A stretch of 64,000 nucleotides of DNA from Fomes fomentarius (taxonomy: Eukaryota > Basidiomycota > Agaricomycetes > Polyporales > Polyporaceae), in NCBI GenBank assembly GCA_022606135.1, contig JABYQN010000010.1:1178001-1242000 (forward strand). The letters are read 5' to 3'. How positions within the stretch are numbered: the first letter of the stretch is position 1; each line of letters opens with the position of its first letter. The notes under the pieces were generated by a model. The model saw only the letters and a list, made by a program, of their open reading frames with translations, did not search any database and had not been told where the DNA came from. Positions 12,301-24,660 of this stretch are shown here, one piece after another. The position numbers were made by a program, and so were the translations under genes.

Positions 12301-15300
12301 TCATCTGCGAGAGCTGCCGGAGGATGCCAGGAAGTTCGTTATCTGGGCATCGTTCTTTGGCCCAACGTAAGTGGATCTGCGATGCTCGCAGGTAGCCTAC
12401 GCTCACGCATGACGTCACCGCAGTTTCAAAGTGACGGAGGTTGCGCTGCTGATGGATTGGGACGATTCCGGGGAGAGCAGCAGCAGCGGAACGGAAGAAG
12501 ACCAGAAGGACATGTGGAACGTATCGAAGGCGGTTAATGACCTCAAGGAAAGAGCTACCGCGACCAGGCGCTCAATCCGTGGTCTCCAGAACGCTATCGC
12601 TGAGGGCTGGCTAGTCCAACGGGCGCGCGATATGTGCAGTTTCTCGCACGATAGATACCGTCAAGCTGCCCAGGCGGAAGCTGAGAGTCAACCTGAGGAG
12701 GCGATTGCGAAGATGTCGTTTCGGGTGCGTCTTCGTCCTTCGTCAGAAATATGTAGACCGTGCTGATTGTGTGGGTAGATCATTCTAATGATGTTGCACG
12801 AGTCTACTCCAGATACTTACCGTATCTCGGAGCATGCAAAGCGGTGAGCAAGCAACGCGATTACGTTGATGTGAAGGAGTCTCAACCGTTCCCAGATGTT
12901 TGCCGCTTCTCCGCGAGTACTCCAAGCGCGATGAGTTGCTCGAGATGTCAATGGAAGCGGGCGATTCCGCGCGGGCTCGTGGTGCACATGAGGTATGTGA
13001 TCTTCTCGGACATTGTGGTGGATAGCTGTGACGTGTTCATCGTATCAGCTCGCGCTCCGATCTTATATGAATGCTCGATCGCTCCTGGACGAGAACTCAT
13101 GGAAGACCGACCCAGTGAGGACATCGTCGCTCTACATCCGCTTAGCCGAGTGCGTCCGCCTCACTCACTGCTTGAACATGTTGCTAATAATGACCGTGCA
13201 GGCTCTACACATGGAAATCCGAATTCACGCTGTCGGACCAACTGCTGCAGGAGTGTCTACTACGGTGCGAGCATCCGGAGGAGAAGGCACGACTACTCAG
13301 ACTTCGCTCTCGGAACCACTGGATGCGCGGAAATTACACTGCGGCACTGAATGACAACACGTTGGGCCTGCATTTGCTTGGAGTCGATGTCAACGCCGCA
13401 CCAACGCGTCGGGAAGCGGACATCATGTTCGAACAGGTCAAGAACGAGATCCTGGCTGTCGGATTCGACGACATCCTCTCCATCCCTCGCGCCCGTGACA
13501 GTCGTACGGATCTGGCCATCGCATTGCTGAACGATGCAGGTGCGTATCCGAAGCGCTGGACTAGTCTCGATCTCATGCTCAAGGTTACGTTAGGAACAAA
13601 CGCCTATTGGAGTACGGGCGAGGGCTTCGCGGATGTCATTGGCCTGACGGTGAGCTCGTGCCCTCTGCAGCCGTCTCGTGTGATCATTGACCGACAGCTG
13701 CCTACAGACCATACAGTTAGCACTACGGTGAGTGAACCCGTGGTCCATATGCCCTGTCGGTCCAGGCTAATTGATCTACTTAGAGCCGGAATGTGTCCAG
13801 GTACTGCCCTGGGCTTCTTTTGGGCACTTGGAGGTAACGTCACTCATGCTTCAGTTTGCGCCGCGTCGCTAACGCGTGTTTATATAGCCGCAGCGGAACG
13901 ACGAGAGCTCTATCGATTCTCTGCTGACCTAGGAAAACTGGCGCTCCGCATTGCGGACCAATACGGAACGAGTTTCGAAAAGTGGTGAGTGTATACCTTG
14001 GTTGGCGGCAGTCCCAATCAACTGATTCGACCGTGCGCTCTCAAGTCGAGCGTTGCTCTTGTTCTCCACCATGGTTTCGGGTTTCGACAACGTCCACATT
14101 CGTGCCAACGTCCCCCGCTTGGAGGAGGCGATCAAGTACGGTCAAAGTGCGGGCGACAGGTGGGGCTAGAAATACTCATGACGACAGTCATTGCCGGGTG
14201 CTGACGAATGCATTGTCAGGATATATACGAGTTTCGCTACGGCAAACTTGATCGTCACCAGGCTGTACATCGGAGACCACCGTAAGAGGTTCCAATCATA
14301 CTCGTTCACAAGGTATTGACGTTTTGGCAGTGAGCGAACTCGTCGTCGCCGCTGAGGAGGTATAATCTACCGTTTCATCTTACTTGGCTTGCAGTCGCTG
14401 ACCCATATGTCATATGCAGGCTCTGTCTGATATCACGCTCTGGGCGCCTAGTGGCGATATCTCCATATTAGCGCAAGGTGTTCTGAACTGTATCCGCGCT
14501 TTGGGTGGATATACGATTGCCCAATCGGCGGATACAGCATTCGACACGGAGACGTTCAAGGAGTCAGAATACTTGGCCCAGTTGGAGGCACTGGGGCACA
14601 TCAAGGTTGCCATGAATTGGTATAATGCGTTCAAGGTGGTCGGGCTGTTCAGCCTCGGCTTTGTCGAGGAAGCGGCGAATCTCGGTTTCTATGTCTACGA
14701 AACGCGTGACAGTAACCCCAAGTAAATTTCAATCTATCCCTAGGCAGCCGGAAGAATTGTCTGACATGCTCCTTCTAGCCATCGGCATACGCGTTATGCC
14801 CTGTTCTTCCATAGCTTGGCACTGATTCATTGCGTCCGGAAAGGCGGGCTGTCTAATGAGGAGCGCACCCGGTACTTCAAGCAAATCGAGACAAATCAAT
14901 CGTACATCCGGAAGTAGGTGCTTTCGACTGTTCAAAATGACAAAATTCATCGTTTTTTTCTCAGGTGGTTATCTCCAAGCCCGGTCAATACGAGCACATG
15001 GGTAGCACTTATCGTACGTCTATGCATGTATGGAGCTGTCACTCGTGCTCACTGTACTCTCAGGACGCCGAGATGGCATCGTTAACAAACAACCCTGATG
15101 CATTCAAACTGTACGATGTAGCCGTCAAGTGAGTAGACGCCTGTACTATCGTTTCGCGACACCTCTGACGGACTCGAAGGCTTGCCGTGAACAATGACTG
15201 GATGCTCGAAGGCGGCTGGGGCATGTACTTGGTGAGGTCCCCGAGTTCATTTCTGTCAGGATCTGTGGTACTTACTCTTCTACAGCAAGGATCCCACTTC

Positions 15301-18300
15301 GTTCGTTGCGGCGTCGAAGGGCTTGGCAGCGAGCTGCAACGTCGCGGTATCGCACGGCAAGCGCAGTGGGGAGCTCGGGGTCTTGTGTAAGTTGTAGATG
15401 GATTCGCATCGTTCAGTATGATGTGACAATTCTTTTTACAGCAACTACCTGTCGTCCCTCCTCGAGACGCGTTTCCAGCACGCTCCACTGAAGCGACACA
15501 TATTTTCTGCTGATGTGGCCGTGCAAACGGACAGCGTCGTGATCACGGCACAGCCTTCGCTGCAAGGTCCATTCGAGCGGACGAGTCTCGACACTACCGA
15601 GGAAGAGCAGATATCTACGCTCACTGCGGTCGACCTAGCTTCAATCTTGAAGTGGAGCAAGGAGATCTCCGGTGACATCAACTTGTCCATGGCTCTCCAG
15701 CGATTGACCGAGATCGCGACTGGTATGTAACCTCACGGTGAATAGGGTATCAACTGATGAAGTGCCTCCACGTGTAGAAATCTCCGTCAGTCAGAGCACT
15801 TGCGTTGTCATCGCTCGTGAAGCTGGCGACTATACAGTGGCGACCAGTATGAACCCTCCTGAGGCGTGCAAAGTCCATGAGTCAGTTGGATCGTCCCCTC
15901 GTGACCACTTCGTTCACTCACATACCACACTTAGGAACCCACTCCCTATCCGCTCGATATCAGATCCCCTCAAGCGGACAATTATCCAGCACGGTGTGTT
16001 TTCTACTTTCCCCAGGAATTAACCGGCTTGATTGACGCTTGGAGGCTAGCGCTCAATACGAAGGAGCGCGTCTACTACGAGGACATCACCTCCGAGCCTC
16101 GATTCGCATCGGAGGCACAGCAAAGTCCGCATCGTTCAGTCATCTGCATCCCCATTTTTAGCAACAGGGGGCAGACGTTTGGAGCCGTTTACCTTGCGTC
16201 AAAATATGCCTTCTCGCCGAACATCGTGACGATGTTGACCCTGCTGTGTCAGCAAGCGAGTATCGGGATCTCGAATGCGCTCTTGTTCCGGTCCGTACAG
16301 GCTGGTACCAAAGAGAACCTGAAGATGATCTCAGCTCAGCGTGATGCACTGGAAGCTGCAAGGAAGAGTCGAGAAGATGCTCTGAAAGCGACGAAGGTAC
16401 TATCTCTCCAACGTAACTTCGGCACTCTGTGTTTGACCACAGTCAACAGATCAAGAGCAATTTCCTAGCCTCTATGAGCCACGAGCTACGGACGCCATTC
16501 AGGTAAGATTACTCAACCATCGTTTTTGCCACATACCAACAAGAGCATAGTTCTTTCTACGGCCTCCTCGATATCTTGAGCGGGACAGAGTTAAACGTTG
16601 GTCAGCGGGAAATCGGTAAGTGTCTTGAATGCTGCTTGAGTTCAAAGGTTTCTCACGAATGGCATAGTCCAGACGGCAAAGCAGTCCTGTGAGCTGTTGT
16701 TGAAGGTACGTTGATGTTTGGAGCTCGCTGCCCTTCTACGTTGACACTGGCACAGATCATCGACTCTATCTTGGACTACAGCAAGCTCGAGGCCGATGGT
16801 AAGGCAAATGATCGCTGCCACCCGATCCGTCCCTCTGACGAAAGCCGACATAGCTGTGAAGCTCGAATACTCTGGCTTCTCCGTAGAGAATCTGCTTGCT
16901 GTATGTTGAGCTTGTTCTCATTCAGGCCCATGTCTAATGTCGCTGCGTGTATTAGGACTGTATGGAACTCCTCCTTCCCATGGCTGCGAGGAAACTCGAT
17001 CTCTCGTTCAACATCGAGTCAAGTGTTCCTCCTTGTAAGTTTTCGTGGCTTACTCTGTTCCTGTCTGTCGGGACTGATTACATACGACCGTAGGGGTCAA
17101 GGCAGACTATGCTCGCATCCGCCAAGGTATCTGGATAACCCGCTTGCCGAGACCCGTCACTAATGAGTTGTACAGTCCTTATGAACCTAATCGGTAATGC
17201 TGTCAAATTCACTGCGAACGGCTTTGTCCGTGTGACTTGTGCTGTCGACTGGAGTGCCCCAAGGACCCCAACGGATGTCTCCCTGAAGTTCTCAATACAG
17301 TAAGTCGCTACCATGCGTTCACAACACTCCGATGCTGATTCTTCCCAGGGACACTGGAATCGGCTTGAGTGCATCGTGCGTATAGATATATCGAGGTATT
17401 TGGCTTGGCGTTGACGATATTTCCTAGTGACGTCGACCAGCTATTCGTTCCCTTCCAACAGGCGGACAATTCATCGACTCGCCGCTTCGGTGGCACTGGC
17501 CTGGGTCTATCCATCTCGCGTCAACTCGTGAAGTTGATGGGAGGCGTCATCGGGGTACAATCTGAGCTCGGTGTTGGCTCTACGTTCTGGTTCACAATCC
17601 CCGTGAAGATTTTCGAATCTGAGGAGTCACAACAGGTCAGTATTCTGAGATAGTGGATCCTAGTATCTTCTCTCATCAACTATGTCGTAGGCCCTTGCTG
17701 AGGTCGAGAAGCTCAAGTCGCACCTCATGACACCACAGCCACTTCGGATACTCATCAGTTCTGGATCAACGGCCACTCTTTCTATGCTGAGTACTATGCT
17801 GAGTGGTTTCAGCGTGATCGCCGTTCCATCTACCAATGAAGCCGAAGAACACCTACGGCAGTCTGAGTTCCTCGCACATCAGCTGGACTTCGTCATACTG
17901 GATGACCAGTCTGAAGCTCGTGCGGACAATCTGGGACGGGTGCTGCGGAACCTTCCGTATCCCTCACTACGGGAAACGAAAATCATTCATCTCTTCACGC
18001 CGACGACAGACAATCTCGCAGGCGCCCCAATGCTCAGGAACGACATGGAAACACCACCCGGCATTGTTCGAATGACGAAACCTCCTCGTCAGCTCAAGCT
18101 ATTGCAGACGCTTGCGGGCCTCAAGAACGTTCTCGAGATGCCCACCAAGCCCATTATCAATGCTTCAGAACTTCGGGAGGAACAAGCACTCGCACAGCGG
18201 ACGCTATATGGGAATGTCCTGGTGGCAGAGGACAATCCGGTGGCGCAAAAGCTGCTCATCAAGCAGCTGGAGCGTTATGAACTCAATGTTATCGCGACAT

Positions 18301-18838
18301 CCAATGGAGAGGAAGCTATAGCTGGTATGTGTTTCGTCCTTGGAATATCATCACAGATCTAATAAATCGTCGTAGAATGGGAGAGACATGAACCAGGATA
18401 CTTCAGTGTCGCTCTCTTCGATCACCGTATGTTTTCTTTTCGATCGACGACGCCTATCTTCTAACAAACGCGGACAGACATGCCTATCTGTGACGGCGTA
18501 GAGGCGTGTAAGCGGCTACGCATTCTGGAAGGGACTCGGAAAGTGTCCATACTACTGCCCAGTAAGTCCCAGTCGATCCGACACCTCGGGAGGGAGCTTC
18601 TAACTTCGCCTGCAGTTGTTGCTCTCAGTGCAGATTGTCAAGAGTCCACCAAGCAACTATGTCTCAGCGCGGGCATGAATGGTTTCCTGAGCAAGCCGCT
18701 CAAGAAGAGTATGTTTTACAAGTTTGTGCTCTGTTGCACTCCTGACCTCGACTCGTAGATGACTTGTTGTCGCTGCTTGGAATGTTCGGTCCCTCGATAC
18801 CTATACGACGCTCCGAACCACCACATACACCACCCTAG
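9359..18838 (+). CDS. Group X hybrid histidine kinase (Chk1/Mak2-type): pseudokinase-AAA-GAF-HisKA-HATPase-REC-REC
   Basis: Very large multi-domain sensor of the fungal group X family (Candida CHK1, fission yeast Mak1-3), which feeds the HOG/stress phosphorelay through an HPt protein. Domain order: N-terminal start [11 protein letters not shown] at 9359; a Ser/Thr-kinase-like domain (about 9.7-10.6 kb); Ser/Gly-rich linker; AAA/NTPase with Walker A GPPGAGKS split by an intron near 11040-11095 and a Walker B-like FALFLDDLH; long helical middle; GAF ([31 protein letters not shown], about 16.0-16.3 kb); H-box [13 protein letters not shown] (about 16.47-16.51 kb); N-box [12 protein letters not shown]-boxes DTGIGLSA and [17 protein letters not shown]1 at 17.7-18.1 kb; REC2 with AEDN, ALFDHHMP and FLSKPLKK. 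Stop TAG 18836-18838. It has some thirty short introns. The kinase-like domain lacks HRD and DFG aspartates and REC1 lacks its acidic pair. Confidence 0.9.
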
Positions 18839-19452
18839 TTGCATACTTCCTGTAGTACTCTTCGCATCATCGTTGTGCTTTTTGTCGCATTGCTCTTACA
18901 ACTGGAATCTCGACAGTCTTGACTGGTATCACCCAAATCCCCCCGCATCTACTACTATATCCATATGTATCTCATACTGTCACGACATGATCTACCTGTT
19001 GTACTCAATACCGCATCTAACCTTTCATAGCTTGGCATATAACCTCACTAGTCAACTGTCCCGCTATTGCTTAGACCAAACTGTTCCAATTGCTGTGATG
19101 TCACGTAGTACTCTTGCGCTTCACCCTCTAAGCAACCCATCGAATACGCAAGCACCCATGTACGACATAATCGCCCTGCATATACACGCCTACTTATACT
19201 TACTCCTAGATGTACCGCCTTCTATTACGACGTCATACCTGCGATGTAATTCAAATATGCGCAGCCGGATGCCTCCAGGTCAGGTGACTTTCCCGAAAAG
19301 AGGATCACGGTAAACTTTTGAATTTCAGCATTCGATCTCAAGTGGACAACCGGCCCGTCACTGTGCTGCCATTACTCCTCTGTTTCTCCCCATTGTCTCG
19401 TAGAGCGCTCGATCTCACCTCGTACAAGGCAACAACAGACCAAATTTCACCC
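18839..19452. other. Intergenic, histidine kinase / ROK1
   Basis: A 614-bp spacer between two plus-strand genes, AT-richer than the flanking exons (18.9-19.3 kb has many TA/CAT runs). It presumably holds a 3' UTR and a promoter. Nothing else was recognised. Confidence 0.5.
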
Positions 19453-21631
19453 ATGGAGGCATTTCATCTACTCTCCCGTGGAGGGGCCAAGTTTGACAAG
19501 CAGAAATTCAAGTCGGATGTCCAACGTTTCGATGTATGCATCTGAACACCATGCTCGTATGCACGCCGTTGCTCAGTCTATTACTAACCAGGGCAAGAAG
19601 GGTATGGAGACCAAGGCGTCCACCTCCACACGCTCCCTGGAAGGCGAGCTTCCGCCCGAACTCGACTTCTTCAAATATGCCCAGGGTTGTTCCACGAAAC
19701 GGAAAGCTCGTGACGGCGACGGCAGAGACGCAGATCCAAAGGGAAAGAAACGGCGGGTAGAGGAGGACGAAGATGAGGAAGAGGAAGAGGCCACGGAGGA
19801 CATAGCGGACGACCCGCCTTTGCCCCGACACCGTGTTACTACGAAGGGAAACAATGTCCCGGAACATGTGGAGACATTCAAAGCCTTGCGTGAACGATAC
19901 ACCATATCTTCGCACCTCATGCAGAACCTCGCGCAGAGCGGGTACAAGCATCCGACAGGCGTACAATCTTATGGTATTCCCATACTCATGGAGGTGCGCA
20001 CCTACGTTCTCGAGCCCCCTTATACGCAAGGTTCAATGCCATGCAGGGTCGCGACCTTGCTGCCATCTCCCCTACCGGTACCGGTAAAACACTATCGTAC
20101 CTCTTGCCCGTTTTGTCGACGCTCGGTGCGCCCGTTGCGAGCTCGAAGTCTGGTACCGGGTCAGGCGTTCGCGCTGTGATCCTCGCGCCCTCGCGCGAGT
20201 TGGCGCATCAGATCCACAACGAGTGTCTGAGGCTCGCGCAGGGACGGAAGTGGCGGATAGTGTTGTTCAGCAAAGCCACGGCTGCGACACTCACTGACCA
20301 GAAGGTGCGAGAGAAGATTGGTAAGTTCAACAACAACGTATCGCGCCTGTACACGTATTGAGGTGTTCCGTGCCCTTTGCAGACGTGATTATAAGCACAC
20401 CATTACGGCTCGTCGCATCGCTTCAAGCGGGCAATCTGGAACTACACAAGTAAGTGTTGTCCGACCTATGTCGTGCTATCGTCCTCAAACCGTGTCGGCC
20501 AGTGTGCGCCATCTCGTTCTGGACGAAGCGGACCGGATGCTCGATACAGAGTTTCTGGAACAAGTCCAAGAAGTTGTCGCAGCGTGCACGTACGCGGACG
20601 TACAGAAAGCCGTCTTCAGCGCAACACTTCCTGCGAATGCGGAGAAGATGGCAATGTCCATGCTACGTGATCCAATAAGAGTAGTCGTAGGGTTGAAGTA
20701 AGTCCGCTCCCCGCGCTGCCCTTCCCGCCTACTAATGGTCACTCCTAGGGACACGCCTCTCCCCCTTATCGCGCAGTCTCTCACTTACGTCGCCGACGAC
20801 CAGTCCAAGCTTCCCACCCTACTCCAGTATCTGTCGCAGCCGTATAATCCCCCCATACTCATCTTCGTATCATCTCAACCACGGGCTACGTCACTGGCGG
20901 AGGAACTTGTCATCAGCGGCGTGCGGAATGTTGACTGTCTGCATGCCGGCATGACGAAAAAGGAGCGAGAGGACGCAGTCTCGCGCATGCGCCGCGGAGA
21001 GAGCTGGGTGATGGTTAGCACCGAGGTTATGGCACGTGGTATGGACTTCAAGGGCGTGCGCGAGGTCATCAACTACGACTTCCCACAGAGCGTTCAGAGC
21101 TACGTACACAGGATTGGTAAGTCGGGGTGGCAACCACACAATGCAGGGATTGAACCTTCCGTGACAGGTCGTACTGGTCGTGCTGGGAGAGAAGGGAAGG
21201 CAATCACATACTTCACAAATCAAGATGCACCTTTCCTCAAGACGTAAGTGCAGCGGCTCGAAGCTCGCTGCAGACGCGGATGACAACTTACTATCCTATA
21301 TCAGGATTGCCAATGTGTTGCTGCAATCTGGATCCACCGTTCCGGACTGGATCTTGAAGCTCCCGAAGCCGTCCAAGATGAAGCGGCGGGAGATGGGGAA
21401 GGTGAAGCGTGCGGAGGCGGTCAACAATGCAAGACGAATCGGACGGAGCGAAGCCATCAAGAAGAGGCAAGTGTCCCGTTACGTATGACTCACCAGATCT
21501 ATGAGCTCATTCCATGCCCTAGGGAAATGATTGCTGCTTCGAAGCGGAGGCAGGAAAAGTTGGGTACACAAAGGAAAGACGACGGCCCTGCAGCATCCCC
21601 GTCGGAGGGTGGAACAAACGGCCAGGCGTAA
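19453..21631 (+). CDS. ROK1: DEAD-box RNA helicase ROK1 (DDX52)
   Basis: Nucleolar helicase for 18S rRNA maturation and release of snoRNAs from pre-40S. The ATG at 19453 gives MEAFHLLSRGGAKFDKQKF, the conserved Rok1 N-terminus, then an acidic/basic segment (KGKKRRVEEDEDEEEEE), Q-motif region (GVQSYGIPILM), Walker A SPTGTGKTLSYLLP, APSRELAHQ, STPLRLV, DEADRML, FSATLP, FVSSQ, STEVMARGMDFKGV and HRIGRTGRAGREG. The tail VPDWILKLPKPSKMKRRE is a ROK1 hallmark. The last exon ends GGTNGQA with TAA at 21629-21631. There are about eight short introns. The first begins at GTATGC within codon FD and its acceptor lies only a few bases after a TACTAAC-like branch sequence, so that boundary is less certain. 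Family assignment is secure. Confidence 0.93.
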
Positions 21632-22709
21632 ATGCGTTCCTGGTCGATGCTCTGATGGGTACATGCCCCCAACCGTACGTCTGCCTCCTGGGTGCCCCGG
21701 TTTTCGCGCGAGCGACTTGCACGTACGAACATGCTGGGGCGAACCTTTCCGTGTGGCATCGGGCGCGATGGACCAACGGTGGCCACTATAATTGCCGGGT
21801 GGCACATCCGGATTTGGGTCAGAACACGAGTCCCAAGGCTTCGTGTCGCCGGATCTCGTGAGAGCCTCTGTGAGCGACAGGAGACCTGATTTCCTCGATA
21901 GGACATCATTACATGTGTTGGGAGGAGGAAATGAAGAGGCCCGCTTCTGGACGCCATTCCTGTTTGATGAGTGGCACCCTTACGCAGAACGGTCTGCTTC
22001 TCGATTCGACTTGAAATTGTGCCGACACATAAGGGAAGCAGGACCCGTGTCATGAGCGTTGTTGTTGGATTGTGTTGTGTGCATCCGTCTTCGTGAAGAG
22101 ACAACAGTGCACCGATGGTAGGGTTTCTGTTCACATTCTTCCCCGACTCGGTGGGGCCGCGCCGGCTCTCGGGAACGGGCTGCGGCCATCTCCCCGTCGC
22201 GAATCTGTTGTATACACTAACAACGTCCGCCGGTGAATATTTGGTCTCCAGCAGGCCACACAACGTATACACAAGGCGTATACAACGTCGGAGGCAGCGT
22301 CAATGACGGCAGTCGTGCCACAGGGTCTCGGGGCGTTGTGGTTGACGTCGGGTAGGTCGCCCAGCACCGGTGGCATGCAGCTGGGCGCTTCCGGATTTGC
22401 TTCCGCGAGTGGTACGTACAAGGTAACCGCCACGCGCGCAGAAACTCAAAACTCTGGTGGACTACATTAATGTCCCGGCAAGGGCACGCACTTGCACCGG
22501 CCGCGAGGCGGCCATGAGGACGGTTGATCGTCCGAATCTTCCCTCCCCATCCAACTATACAGCAATCGTGTTTGCACCTATCGGGTGGCACACTTCTATA
22601 AACCCGCACTGGACGCGGGCCATGGATTCCCTACAGCAGTCCAGTTCTGCGGCCGCGCAACCACACCCCAGCTCCCTCACACTTCACCTCCGCAACTTCG
22701 TCCCCGACG
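21632..22709. other. Intergenic, ROK1 / HMG-box gene
   Basis: About 1.08 kb without a supported gene. It holds the ROK1 3' flank and the promoter of the HMG gene. A 257-codon minus-strand open frame crosses it and the ROK1 3' end, but it has no recognisable domain (see rejected items). Confidence 0.5.
22597..22602 (+). promoter_or_regulatory. Candidate TATA box of the HMG-box gene
   Basis: TATAAA at 22597-22602, about 110 bp upstream of the chosen ATG at 22710. Spacing and strand fit a core promoter. It is seen in sequence only. Confidence 0.45.
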
Positions 22710-24170
22710 ATGCCCGCCTTCCGCAATATTCGCCGATCACGCCGCATTTCGAGGCAACCTCCTCGCGACCCCAGTGAGTTTGCGTGCCTGATCCACCTAA
22801 CCCCCTTCTCGCACGCATCCGATCACATACCATGTACTAACACTCTCAATCCGGTATAGACACCGACGAGTGTGACATCTACGACCTCGAGCTCGTCTAC
22901 CCGTCGTCCCCTTCCCGGCCTCCCGCCTCCCCGGAGCCCCTTCTGGCTTCCACCGACGACGCAGGGGAACCCGAGGTCGACCGGGAGTCCCCTCCTTCCC
23001 AGAGTCAACCACACACCGGCCAACGTCCATCCCACTCCCGCAAGCGCGACCCAAACTATATCCCCCGCCCGCCCAACTCGTTTATGATTTTCCGCTCCGA
23101 CATGTGGAACAAGGAGAAGATCAAGCCCACTGTCGAGCGCGACCACCGCATGATCAGCCGCATCGCGGGTCAGCTCTGGAACAGCATGTCTACCGCCGAA
23201 CGTCTGCCCTACCATCACAAGGCTGAGGAGGCGAAGCGTCTCCATGCTCTGGCTTACCCGAACTACAAGTACGCGCCTGTTTACCGCAAAGACCGCGCCG
23301 GGAAGCGCAAGGTGAAGCTCGACCAGACAGAGAAGGTCCAGCGCTGCAAGCAGGTCGCACGCCTCATGCGGCGCGGATACCTCGGCGACGACCTCGAGAA
23401 GGTGCTAGAGAAGCGCGACGACGAGGGGGATGACGACTATTCGTCCGACGCCTCCGAATACGTGGAAGAACCTCGCCGCAAGAGGGTGCGTAGGTCTGCT
23501 CCCAAGAAGTCCGCTGCTCAAGCACGCGCCCGCCACTCGAAGGCCGCTGTGCGATACGAAGACGACGTCAAGCAGGAAGAGGAGGGAGCGACCATACCCA
23601 TCGAGCAGACTTCCTCCTACGACCCTTCGCCCCCGCCGGAATCCAGCCCAGCAGAGATGGTTGACGCTCATTTTCCTCTCTCGGTTGACTCCGCGGAGGA
23701 CGGGTTTGTGCATCAAGACGATATTCCGCCAATTGATATCGGCGAGCCCGCCTTTTCGTGCGATGTACGTGAATTTCCCTCGCCGCGATAACCACCCTTT
23801 CCCTGACCTTTTGACGCTATAGGCAATTCAATTCACCAACCCTTTCGCGTCTTCCTCGCCGTCTAGTGCGGCTGAGACGTTGTCTAGTCACGACCCGCTA
23901 AGCCCCCCGCGCGACGAGTTCCTCTCTCTTTCCAGCGACTTCCTTGGCTACTCTGGTGGAGAGCAAGGTCTAGTGCTGAGCTCCCCCGACGATGCTATTC
24001 TTGGGATGTTCAACCTTGCGCCCTACACCGCTGCCGGTCCGTCATGCGACATCGCTGCGGATTATCTGCCTTCGCTCTCATCGCCACATACCTTTTTCGC
24101 ATACAACGACGACGCGGCGCCCGGTTACATTTCAGGCGTTGAGTCGAACTTCTTGCACAGTATCTTTTAA
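22710..24170 (+). CDS. HMG-box transcription factor
   Basis: Sequence-specific MATA/Sox-type HMG-box protein, 438 residues as modelled. Three exons (22710-22773, 22860-23764, 23823-24170; 1317 nt, divisible by 3). The HMG box lies near residues 85-160: YIPRPPNSFMIFRSDMW, RMISRIAGQLWNSM, RLPYHHKAEEAKRLHALAYP and YKYAPVYRK. It is followed by basic RKRVRRSAPKK (nuclear localisation) and Ser/Pro/Asp-rich tails ending NFLHSIF. Start choice: the longer ATG at 22622 (MDSLQQ) is in a frame that cannot join exon 2 at the consensus splice sites (CCCCA|GTGAGT and GGTATAG|AC). The ATG at 22710 (MPAFRNIRRSRRIS) joins it without a stop. Agaricomycete relatives include mating/pheromone-response regulators, but the target is unknown here. 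Confidence 0.85.
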
Positions 24171-24660
24171 AAATGGGCGAACTCGTTGAACGGTCTTCCC
24201 CCCAGCTACGTCGCCAGATAATGTCACCCGTCTGCTTCGTCTCTCTATCCAAACTTTATGCCCTGCTATCGTGTACTATCTCTATACAATCTATCCCCAT
24301 CGTCATCCACATTGTAGACAAACCCTTAGCCCCACACACATCCCCCAGCTCTCACACCGTCATACTTTCTTCGCCATCGCCTTCACCAACTTCCGCCCTC
24401 CTCTACGTGTACTATACGCTGTACCAAAACCAATGCATCTCCCAGAAACGGCACATCGCTCCGTTCTCTATTACCGTAATTCCGCAGGCGTCCTTGTACG
24501 CAGGATCACATTATAATTCGCATGACCAAGTACGAACACGAGGTTGAGCAGCATCGATAACGGAACGTTGACATCGTCGGCCCATCTTTGACCCCGTCCT
24601 GTGCCCGACATCCATATTCCCTCGGTGTCGATGCAGCCTAACGAGTCACGACGCGGCGAG
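24171..24660. other. Convergent spacer, HMG gene / CCA1
   Basis: A 490-bp spacer between convergent 3' ends, pyrimidine-rich with short C/T tracts. It presumably holds the two 3' UTRs. No gene was seen. Confidence 0.5.

Noticed and set aside
9359..21631. Functional link between the two DEAD-box genes flanking the histidine kinase
   Set aside because: SUB2 and ROK1 belong to different subfamilies with unrelated roles and show no recent duplication. The arrangement is likely coincidental.
21499..22272. 257-codon minus-strand open frame overlapping the ROK1 3' end
   Set aside because: No recognisable domain, antisense to a real last exon for part of its length, and composition fits a chance GC-rich frame.
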